From NCBI GenBank assembly GCA_013368315.1, contig JAACJM010000053.1:124001-188000 (forward strand): a stretch of 64,000 bases of DNA, in the 5' to 3' direction. How positions within the stretch are numbered: position 1 is the first letter of the stretch; each line of letters opens with the position of its first letter. The notes under the pieces were generated by a model. That model had not been told where the DNA came from. It made no database searches and saw nothing but the letters and a program-made list of their open reading frames with translations. Of the stretch, positions 46,375-56,599 are shown one piece after another. The stretch is from Tetrapyrgos nigripes. Taxonomy: Eukaryota > Basidiomycota > Agaricomycetes > Agaricales > Campanellaceae. The translations under genes and the position numbers were made by a program.

Positions 46375-46956
46375 ATGTCCAATGCTCATGAGCTCAACTT
46401 ACAGCCAAGGGAGCATGGCAGAAATTCTGAGCCTTCTTACTTCGTCAATGTAAATTCCTATGACTATTTCAATGGCGATGATGACTACGACAATAATAAG
46501 AGCATCGGAAATCTTTCATTCACAGATGCTGACTTTGATACACTGTCTACTGCACCTGCCATTGACTACTCATCTAATCAGGCAGAAATTTGTCAATGCC
46601 CACTCCCAACTTGTCCCTCCCTCCAGTTGCCGTCCCTGGAGGAGGTGCTCTCACTACGCTTGGGTGTCAAAATTCCCTCTTATAGCGATCTCAGTGACTA
46701 TTGTTTAAGAGCTCTTCAGGCCAACTCTCTCAAAAGCAGGAAACTGCTGAATGTATTCCAGCTGGTAAACCTGTCTAACTATCAGGAGATGCAGACAGAG
46801 CAGATGAGCCTTTTTTTGGAACATCTTGTCAAATACATGGTGAATAAAGACTTTACTATCATTCCCCCTGACTATTTTGATTGGCATCCTAATCTCATGA
46901 CAGAGCTGGTGGTCACTTCTGGACTGTCAGTCCAGGAGGTGAGAGGCTTGAGCTGA
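46375..46956 (+). CDS. Acidic hypothetical protein, probably first exon
   Basis: I do not recognise it. From the ATG at 46375 (MSNAHELNLQPREH) the frame runs 193 codons, with an Asp/Asn-rich stretch (NGDDDYDNNKS) and a more structured C-terminal half (LPSLEEVLSLRLGVKIP, LNVFQLVNLSNYQEMQ). A good donor (GAG/GTGAGAG) near 46940 and an acceptor TTTTCCAG near 47085 suggest that the gene continued. The downstream sequence (47090-47330) is protein-like in places but has stops. It is probably a decayed transposon-associated gene. Confidence 0.35.
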   Translation: MSNAHELNLQPREHGRNSEPSYFVNVNSYDYFNGDDDYDNNKSIGNLSFTDADFDTLSTAPAIDYSSNQAEICQCPLPTCPSLQLPSLEEVLSLRLGVKIPSYSDLSDYCLRALQANSLKSRKLLNVFQLVNLSNYQEMQTEQMSLFLEHLVKYMVNKDFTIIPPDYFDWHPNLMTELVVTSGLSVQEVRGLS

Positions 46957-47379
46957 CGAAATGGTCTGTGATGGTCCAAATGGAACGTAGTTGTCCTAGG
47001 TACCACCGAGTTGAACACTAAGCCACTGCATGATTAGTGGTATCTCATTGGAACCTGGGATTACTCTACTGTTTTCCAGCTCTTCTGGAGAAACAACCAT
47101 GGCCATGTTCCCATTCTCCAGAGCATTAGAGACATGGTCAGCTGGGGAATCCCATTCGCAATGCTCAAGCCATTGAAGACAAAGCCAAAAACATTCTGGT
47201 CAGTGACCATCCACATGATCAAGCCTAGGTGTTCATCCACAAGGCTATAACTTCACTCACCAAGACTATGAGGAAGATCTGTTTGCTACCAATGTTGTTC
47301 AACTGGCTCTGATGCAGGGTGGTATCATCACTAGGCTTGCGAGGGACTTAGTGACTTTATGCAGGTACACTGTGTGAAC

Positions 47380-47570
47380 AACTTGGTCGTTCACACTGAT
47401 TTTGAGTATATGCATGTATGACCTCAGCATACATGTAAGTATGCCAGTGCATTATGCAACCAAGTCTCTCCGACTTGGTCGTGCATGCACTTGACTGCAG
47501 AAACATTGTCTGTGCCTCTCCAACTTGGGCAGAGACGCCAGCGGAAACATAGATGTACCTCCACTTGGAC
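47380..47570. repeat. Dispersed repeat unit, first copy
   Basis: The sequence from gacctcagcatacatgtaag through gccagcggaaacatagatgt recurs at about 51171-51312 with scattered, mostly CpG-type changes. A palindromic unit like those of the 49-51 kb array precedes it (gtgaacaacttggtcgttca at 47377). Confidence 0.75.
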
Positions 47571-47929
47571 TGCCGTGTTATCCAGCGGACAGCAGTCCCT
47601 GGATAACACTCTTTCAAGTTCTTTACAACGATCAACCATTTTGGAAAGTCCTGGAAATGATATAGCCTTGTCTCTCTGTCCCTGGAGGTTGTTCTGTACT
47701 CATTTCCAGGTTCTGTTTGGATGTTGCACATTTCCACTGCCCTCTCCCTCAAGCCCAACACCATTCTGCTCAAGTATCCAGTAGACAGCAGTCTCTGGAT
47801 ACTCACCAGTAGATACCATTTACTGCTTACTCAACCTGGACCTCGCTTCAACACCCCCTTCACCTGTGAGTATTTCCTCTCTGCTGTTTCCTCTATACGG
47901 GTGTAATCCTCCATTTTCAGGTCCCCAGA

Positions 47930-49020
47930 ATTCGATTTAATCTCCCATGTCTCCACTCGCTCCTGTTCTTGCTCTGAACCAACCCGCCCTCCTCTATACC
48001 CACTCAACTCCTCCTCACTCACCCGTTCAAATTTGATCATCCCGGACTCGATTCTAGGGCCATTCAGCCCTCCGAACACGATAATGGTGTTTTCGAAGCC
48101 ATCGCACGTCGTCTGAGCTCGATATGGGTAGCCGGTCCTCCCCCCCCCTACCACTTCCGGCTATAGCTTTCCAATGCCAAGTGCATTCACTTTTTAAACT
48201 ATATATTCGTATTCTGCTCACAAAATCGACTGCATAGCACCCCGACTTGTCCCATTCCATCCATATTCCGTCAACCGCCAACCGCTCTCCTCCTACTCTA
48301 ATAAGGCCTCTACCACACTCATTTCTCCCCTTACATTGTTGCCTGACCCCAAATCTACGTTATGCGACTCCAGGAATCCATTATTGTCAATGCTGGAGCT
48401 GTGGGACCCCGCACTTTGTCAATATGGGTACCTGGTCCTCCTCCCCCTTACCACCTCCATTCCTCCTCACCCCCTGGTCCAAATTTCATCATCCCGGACT
48501 CGATTCTAAGGTTATTCAACCCTCCGAACACGATGGTGGTGGTTTTGAAGCCGTCGCACGCTGTCCGGATTCGATATGGCCCATTTTCCCATTTTCCACT
48601 TTTTGAAGAGGCTATAACTTTGGAAGGACAAGTCCGTTCGTCTTTTCAATTATATATTTGTTTTCCACTCATTAAATCGATTCCGTCGCACCCCAGACTT
48701 GACCCATTCCATGAATATTCCATCAACTGCCAACCCCCTCTCCTCCTACTCTAATAAGGCCTCTACCACGTTCATTTCTCCCCCTACATAGCTCCCTGAG
48801 CCCAAACCTATGTTATCCGACTGCAGGAATCCATTGGTCTCAACCCGTTTTGCCAATATGGGTACCTGGTCCTCCTCCCCTTACCAATTCAACTCCTTCT
48901 CATTCCCTGGTCCAATTTCTTTATCCAGGATTCAATTCTAGGGTTATTGAACCCTCTGGGTACCATGCTGATCTTTCTGAAGGTGTGGAACATTGTCCAG
49001 GTTAGATATGGCTTATAGCA
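47930..49020. repeat. Tandem direct repeat, about 430-450 bp, 2.5 copies
   Basis: The landmark cccggactcgattctag occurs at 48041, again at 48493 and in diverged form at about 48925, giving periods near 452 and 432 bp. Other shared landmarks are tctcctcctactctaataag and aatatgggtacctggtcctc. The third copy is partial and the most diverged. No coding function is apparent. Confidence 0.75.
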
Positions 49021-49189
49021 TATGTAGCTGCTAAATTATTTTACAAAGTAGAAACAGTTGTACTTACACGCAATAGCATTAATACATGTACATAACTTTA
49101 TTGACGCTTTGAGCACCAAGAAAAGTGCTTGATGACTTAGTTGGTACATGCATTGTATCTGCATTCTGACCAAGTTGTCAGACAGGCAC

Positions 49190-51145
49190 GCTCTTTTTGC
49201 TATATTTCTGAGGATGCACCCAGCATGAATGACTTGGTCGTTCATGCTGGTTGTACTAGCATCCATCAAGCGTGAATGACTAAGTTGTTCACGCACTTTT
49301 TACTATTATTTCTGAGCATGCATCCAGCATGCATACTGTCTGAGCGACTAAGTCGTTCAGGCTTTTTTTACTATATTTTCCAGTATGCATCCAGCATGAA
49401 CGACCAACTCATTCACGCTCTTTTTACCATATTTCCAAGCATGCTGTCTTTGCTACTATCCATAGTGTGAATGATTTAGTCGTTCACACTGGATGTCTGA
49501 ACATGCATACTGGGTTATGCTTTTACTAGCCTCCATCCAGTGTGAATGACTAGGGCATTCACGCTGTACTTATGGGACTGTATTTACAAGGCTGTATTTT
49601 GTGAGGATGCATACAGCACAGCGTGAATGACTTAGTCATTCATGCCATATCTATGGGATACAGCATGTTCCGATCAAGTTGGAACACATTGTATCTTGGT
49701 TCACAGATACAATTTGTGACGACTTAGTCGGTATGCAAAGTTGTGTCTGCCTAAGTGTCACTGACACTCAAAGCATCAAGTACTTACTTGATGCTTTGGG
49801 TGTTCGGATTTTTATCCTGGTCCATGCCCAGCCAAATGTACTTACTTTGTACTTAGTGGATGGGAATGGACAGGTAAAATACACATTGTGTCTGCCTCCA
49901 AGTGTCACTGATGCTCAAAGTGTCAAGTAAGTAACTTGACACTTTGGGTGTTCAGATTTTTATCCTGGTCCATGCCCATCCAGATGTACTTACTGGATAC
50001 ATACAATGTGTACAGATCTATGTACTATGTAGATCCTACCACTCGTATCATATCACACTAGCACTATAAACACAATCACCACCGCAACATTACAAGTTAG
50101 GCAAAAAAAAAATATTGCTATTCTAAGTACATTGCATTTACTGCTGTGCTATGACTTGTCAAATCAAATCACCACTACCTACCAGATACCTCAAACTAGA
50201 AGCCCTGTTCAACAAGAATGGGATGGTGGACGGATGATGTTGAAGAATTGAAAATAGTGGTGTTTTTGCCTTGAGTGGAAGGTTAACATTACTATGGGTT
50301 GTGTTAGGTGGAGAAAAGCAGCTGATACAGGAATGCAGGGTGGGAGCTGTGCCTTGAAATGGGTAGAGTCCAAGACCATACCTGTCTGACTGACCAAGTC
50401 GTCAGACCATAAACTGAATTACTTTATTGAATTACATTATAGAATCAGCAAGTGTCTTGGTCCTCCTGGGACCTGGGGCAAGCAAGTATATACTTACTCC
50501 TCCATAAGAAAACACACATCCTGGAATTTTTTTGCTATTTGTTTCGATTTTTCTAGATTTTTTCAAAGCTATCTATGCCCGAAAAAAATTGTGCACCAAG
50601 AATAAGCGAGACTATGATCCAGCATGAATGACTACGCTGGATCTCTGAACATGCATACTGCATGAACGACTTGGCGCTCTTTTTACTCTCATTCTGCACA
50701 TCCGAGCATGGATACTGCGTGAACAACTTGGTCGTTCACACTCTTTTTACTCTCATTTCTGCGCATCCGAGCATGCATACTGCATGAACAACTTGGTTGT
50801 TGAGGCTCTTTTTACTATATTTCACATCCAGCATGAATGACCAAGTCATTCATGCCCTTTTTACCAAATTTTCGAGCATGCATTCAGGATGAATGACTTA
50901 GTCATTCACACTGTATTCATGCTTGTAAATATAGTATCAATGAGTTCCCTCTGATTTTACTAGCCATACAAACAGTGTGAATGACTAAGTCGTCCACACT
51001 ATTTTATGGATTTACAAGCTTGAATTTAGGGTGAATGACTAAGTCGTTCACACTCTATTACTATGTTACATCCAGGGTGAACGACTAAGTCACTCACACT
51101 CTTTTACTATGTTACATCCAGCATGAACAACTTGGTTGTTCATGC
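49190..51145. repeat. Array of about 20 palindromic satellite units
   Basis: The recurring core is TGAATGACTWAGTCRTTCA within a longer palindrome that often begins agtgtg or agcatg and ends with its complement. Examples start near 49213, 49271, 49467, 49620, 50388, 50830, 50974, 51028 and 51120. Spacing is 45-90 bp in the dense parts, with a spacer like tttttactatatttctgagc. Between 49670 and 50000 are two copies of a different, roughly 150-bp unit with its own hairpin (gcatcaagtacttacttgatgc). The array is non-coding. Confidence 0.85.
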
Positions 51146-51170
51146 TGATTTTGACATTCATACTAGCATG

Positions 51171-51312
51171 TACGACCTCAGCATACATGTAAGTATTCCG
51201 GTGCATTATGCAACCAAGTCTCTCCAACTTGGTCATGCATGCACTTGACTGTGGAAACATTGTCCATGCCTCTCCGACTTGGGCAGAGATGCCAGCGGAA
51301 ACATAGATGTAC
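51171..51312. repeat. Dispersed repeat unit, second copy
   Basis: This is the second copy of the unit at 47380-47570. Its right half forms the left arm of the large hairpin at 51261-51373. Confidence 0.75.
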
Positions 51313-51373
51313 AACTTACACATACATCTATGTTTCCACTGGCGTCTCTGCCCAAGTTGGAGAGGCATGGACA
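51261..51373. repeat. Large hairpin, 51-bp arms and 11-bp loop
   Basis: The arms 51261-51311 and 51323-51373 are reverse complements with three mismatches. All three mismatches are transitions at CpG sites. The loop is about 11 bp (caacttacaca). Confidence 0.85.
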
Positions 51374-51510
51374 CATACATGTACGCTCAAGTCGTACATG
51401 TATGTTTCTGCATACATTTGGCGGGTCTGCGTATAATCAAGTCTCTCTGACTTGGGCGTACATGCCTGCAGATACATGCATGTTCACATGCAATACCATA
51501 GAAATAAAAT

Positions 51511-51836
51511 CATGCAACGCAGCATGAACGCCTTGAGCATCCAGCTGCGTTGCATGCCTGTATGTAGTCATGTAATTAGTGTAATATAAAACAATAGAAA
51601 AAAATCATGCAACGCAGCATGAACGCCTCAAGTGTCCCACTGCATTGCATGCCTGTATGTAGTCATGTAAATTAGCGTAAGATCAAAAAATCATGCAATG
51701 CAGCATGAACGCTGCGAGTGTCAAGCTGCATTGCATGTCTGTATGTAGTCATGTAATGAGTGTAATATCAATATAAAAAAATAGAAAAAAATCATGCAAC
51801 GCAGCATGAACGCCTCAAGCATCCAGCTGCATTGCA
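51511..51836. repeat. Four tandem units, each with an internal hairpin
   Basis: catgcaacgcagcatgaacg recurs at 51511, 51606, 51692 and 51793, with periods of 95, 86 and 101 bp. Each unit pairs ATGCAACGCAGC with GCTGCGTTGCAT about 20 bp further on. The last unit is cut at ttgcag, just before the next element. Confidence 0.85.
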
Positions 51837-51847
51837 GAAGTCACAAA

Positions 51848-54800
51848 CACCGGGGGCAAATGATGACCCGGTGACATTTTGACTGGGTAAGATCCGGTTG
51901 CGACCCGGTGCATATCCAGTGCAGACCCAGCTCACACTCGTGGGAACGCAACTTGAGTGCGCGCGTGATCCTGGCAGCAATTATTTGTTAGTATTTACCT
52001 GAGCATTTGTTGCGTAGATAGCCAAATAATCAAATTTGATCATTTTTCATTTTTCATTGGCCTGCAGCACCCAGAAAGTTGTGGGTACCCTTGGTGCATG
52101 GTGCGGTACCCCTGGTGCAGGTGTGATGGTGGCTGTGTCAATCACATTGAGGCGAAGTTCACTACTTTGGCTTTTTCATCATTTCGGAGTGAATTCTGGC
52201 CAGTGATAAGTACATCAGTACCTGTATATATTTGATATTCACACTCAGATCCAGGTTTTTGATCAGTAAATCTTGAGAAAGGGTGAGTCAAAAGAATATG
52301 CAATCTTCCTTGTAATTTGTCTTAGATTTGCACTGGACATTCAAGAATTTATTACTTACCTTTTATTCATTTCTTCTTGACCCCCCATAAGAGCCCAGGA
52401 TATTGCTCATTTTTCTTTGCACTCCCCTGAGATGAATTTTCTGCTGTATGTCATTGTATAAAATAATTCCCAGTATGTTTGGCATTTGACTGATTTGGGC
52501 TAGCACTCATTGTAGTTATACTCACTTCTGATCCATTTAAAAGCTTTGCCTTGGGATGTTCTCCATGCTGTCTTGCTTGGACAAGTAAATCATCCAAATT
52601 TTGTAGTGGCACTCTATCGTACTGTAGAAAAAATATTTGGACTGTTGTTGCAGCTCCAAAACCCAAAAAAGAGATGGAACTTATGTGATTAGCATAAATG
52701 TAGGTTTACTAAATGAAAAGCTGTTAAATTCCAGAATGAGAACACTTCTGAAGAAATAGCTTCAGTGGTACCACCAGATCTCTGGTATTTACTGTTATTG
52801 AGCTGAGATTACTAAGAAGAGATAAAAAATAGTTCTGGGGTCAGCCCAGTGGAGATATCCGAAAATCAAAAGGGATGAATTTCTTTTGGCAAACTTATCT
52901 GAGTAATGAAAATATCTCTGAGAATAACTGAGATTGAGGAAGAATGAAATTCCACAGAGTCCAAACAAATAAGTATTCTCATTAATCGAGGATATGAAAT
53001 CCTACATGCCATAAAACTATATTTTATCTTGACAAAAGAACAAGACAAACAACCAGGACATCAGGTCTGACTCTAAACCTTCACAAGATAATGCAGATGT
53101 AAAATGCCACTGACTCTAGGAGTGATTGCTGATGGGTTTGTAGGTCTCTTTGAGATTTATTGGTAAGATTGTGACTGGTTCTGTCTCTAATACATACAAA
53201 TATTTCAATCTGATATTCATTGCTTTACTACTGGGATCCGCACCTCACTCACCCCTAGTCCATATCTCACCCACATCTAGCCTTTACCTCACTACATCTA
53301 GCCCATACCTCAACCACACCTAGTCCATATCCCATCTGCATCTAGCCTGTACCTAACCAGGCTAACCTGCACCAAGCCTGTACCTCCCCCACACCATAGC
53401 CCATATCCTACCTGCACCTAGCCCATACCTCACCTGCACCTAACCCATATCTCACCTGCACCTAGCCAGTATCTCACCCACACCTCACCTGTACTTAACC
53501 CACACTAGAATCTCACTCACAACTCATAAACCTCCACTATGCTGTTGCTATATCCAATTAATACTAGCAATTAGATACAAATTATACTGATATGCAGCTC
53601 TAAATAACCCACACAAGACACTCAGAGGCTAGACAACAGCTAGAGAATCCCATATGACCAAGGGAGAAGACAATATGAAGACCTGTGGCAAACTGTGGGA
53701 GAATAATGATAAGTGAGTGAAAATAGGTGATGACTGGGATATACTGCTATCATTGATATAGGGCCAAAATGCACATCAACAACAGAAGGAAGACTAGGGA
53801 GAAAGACTGGGAAAACTGCTGGCACTGCTGGGATACATGGATAACTCTGGAATGATACAGGAAAACTGACTCTATTGGGAGTAACTAGATACCTTATATC
53901 CATGATCAGTAGCTAAGTATGAGTTGGGATGTGTACCATATAGTCGAAGTCTGAAAATAAAACAAATAAAGCTGTGGAAAAAAATGAAGGCAGTAACAGA
54001 TGAAAATACAGAACATATAAGATGTGCGGTAGAAAAAAATAAGTCAGGAAGGGAAACAAAATGCGCAGGATGTAAGATATGGTCTGTGATAAAAAATAGT
54101 AAGAAAAAGTAAGGAAAGGAAAGAGGTCTGAAATAAAAAATGACACGTAACGCTGAGAGAACAGATAGGGGCACTAAAGTAGTTACTGAAAAACAGTACT
54201 ACAGTTCATAAATGGGGAGATACTTCATAAATGTACTACTTAGTATAATCTTTCCCCAAGTTACTTCCCACCCCCAATACATACCAAATTATTGAATAGA
54301 TCTCTTCAATTTTCACTATCTAGTATCAAGAGAGATATATGCCCATTCTAGATTCTCTTACCAGCCTCCTTGAAATTTTTGGCTGTTTGATAGCACTTAT
54401 AATTGTGGCAACTGTTGCACATTTACAACTCACCCTTTTCTCAAGATTTACTGATCAAAAACCTGGATCAGAGTGTAAATATCAAATATATACAGCTACT
54501 ATTTTACTTGTAAATGGCCCAGAATCCACTCTGAAATGACAGAAAAGCAAAAGTAATGAATGGGATTGACACAGCCACCACCAGCACACCTAAGCCTGGG
54601 GCACCCGTACTATGCACTGAGGGTATCCACAACTTTCTGGGTACTGCAGGCCAATGAAAAATGAAAAATGATCAAATTTGATTATTTGGCTATCTACGCA
54701 ACAAATGCTCAGGTAAATACTAACAAATAATTGCTGCCAGGATCACGCGCGCACTCAAGTTGCGTTCCCACGAGTGTGAGCTGGGTCTGCACTGGATATG

Positions 54801-54863
54801 CACCGGGTCGCAACCGGATCTTACCCAGTCAAAATGTCACCGGGTCATCATTTGCCCCCGGTG
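51848..54863. mobile_element. 3.0-kb element with roughly 440-bp TIRs
   Basis: The termini CACCGGGGGCAAATGATGAC match on both strands, and inverted similarity extends to about 52290 on the left and 54430 on the right. AAA lies on each side, a possible 3-bp target duplication. CAC-starting ends with a 3-bp duplication recall the CACTA group, to which Plavaka is related, so this may be a non-autonomous relative. The interior (52300-54430) has no convincing ORF and contains a degenerate minisatellite at 53240-53520. Confidence 0.75.
53240..53520. repeat. Degenerate minisatellite
   Basis: About a dozen imperfect repeats of a 20-26-bp unit resembling cacctagcccatacctcacc lie inside the long-TIR element. 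Confidence 0.75.
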
Positions 54864-54889
54864 AAAGTACACATCCGCTCAAAGCCATC

Positions 54890-55225
54890 CAAACCACAAA
54901 CCAAAAAAAGTGTCCAGAAAAAAATCAAGTCCTCTCAATCCTGTCAAAACCCAGCCCAAATTCTGCCCCTTTCAGTCAAACCTGACTATCCCCTAGCCCA
55001 ATCCTGTCCAAACCCACTCTTCTAAATCCTGCAGCCCAAATTCTTCCCTTCCAGTCAAACCTGCCTATCTCCTAGGCCAATCCTGTCCAAGCCCTGCCCA
55101 AATCCTGCCCAAACCCTGTCCAAATCCTGCTCCTACCAGTCAACTCTGCCCCTACCCAGCCCTAGGGTCAAACCCTACCTCAACCCTGGAACCCCCAGTA
55201 ACCCTAACCCTAATCCTTTTCTTTG
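54890..55225. repeat. Degenerate C-rich repeats
   Basis: The sequence is built of variants of aatcctgtccaaaccctgcc and cccagtcaaacctgcctatc. It ends with three ccctaa-like units near 55200-55212. It is non-coding. Confidence 0.6.
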
Positions 55226-56599
55226 TTTCTTTTCTGTCAAAGAAACATGTAGAATTTTCAAGCAAAATCGAAAGTAGTATAAATTCAGTAGTTTGGAGTT
55301 ACACATTTTCATCCCTCTTTTCAATTGTCATGGCGCTCGCCTTTGTCTATGCTTTGCTTAGAGCTTCAGTCCTCCACTCACTCTGTATCTTAGGTTCCAA
55401 AGTCAAAGTACTTATTGAGGCTGACCCTTTGAAAACTGACGATAGCCACTAGACATCCTCATGTACTTCAATCCATCTGAACTACTGAACCATAAGATTA
55501 CGAGGCTGAATGAAATGAGGATGAGTTGTTTACACTCCCTTTCTGCGTGTGGCTATGTTCTTATGCCCCCGACTTCTTCCTTCCAATTCTTTCTGATCTT
55601 TTGAGGTCGATCAGTATCAGTCACTTCATCGGGTTAGCATCTGATCAGGGTTCCGTTTCTTTTCTGACCGATGCAGGGTTCAACGTGCCCAACGACCTTC
55701 CCCTACAATGATATTGACTCGAACTTCTCTGCTTCATTGCTGCGCCTCCAGATATCAACTGTATTGATTACAGCTCAATGCTACCTATAGCTATTGACTA
55801 CGGCTCAACGTCATACTATGATCAGCACTCCTTGTCCTACAGTCGCGGACAACCAAAGTCGACAAACTTTTTGACCAAATTATTCCCAGGCTGACTGACC
55901 TCTCGGGTAAAGGAGAAGTGTGTTTTTGGGCTATTTACGAACATAGAAAGATATTTCAATGGGCCGATTTCCCTCTAAGTGAGTTTGAGGTTTTTGACCC
56001 CAAAAAATTGAGACAACCGCCAAAAAAATCACGAAAATCACGAAAATAGTGGAAAGTGCTTGTTTCACAAAAGTATGCATGATTACACAAAAAAATATGC
56101 CACTGTACTTGAAAATTTTACTGCCCAAATAAGGCAATCCAACTTGGACCCTGTCACGAATCACCGCTGTATTTACCCTCCTATTCATTTCTTAACTCCA
56201 TGGACTACTATTCATTTATTCATTTTCCTCATATTCCCATCATCATTTTCCTTATCTACAGTTACCATCACTTGATCTGACATATACATCTTTTATCTCC
56301 TCCAATTCCTATCTCCACGGACATTCTCACTTATTCATTTACTCTCTATTCACTTCTTTTACATATATACCAAGGGGCTTGTAACTAGTTCCTTAGTCTG
56401 TTCACTTCGTCTCCACTCTGCTCTTAGTACAGTGCAGTGTCGAGCATAGTCAGCTACTCGTTCTTCTCTCATCTTCATTATCTCTCCACATCTCTCTCGT
56501 CTCTTGTATCTTGTCAATCTATCTTGCTTATCATGTGACTTGGGTGGTTAATTGCTAAGTGACAACATTCTTGACAGACCCATCCTTTCATACTCAACA
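55226..56599. other. No supported gene
   Basis: AT-rich sequence with short frames lacking motifs, upstream of the DDE transposase gene. The last 200 bp are pyrimidine-rich (tctctc, cttctc), as in many fungal promoters and 5' UTRs. Confidence 0.4.

Noticed and set aside
49190..51836. CRISPR-like array
   Set aside because: Regular palindromic repeats with spacers look similar at first glance, but the genome is fungal, unit length and spacing vary, the spacers are themselves related, and no cas gene is present.
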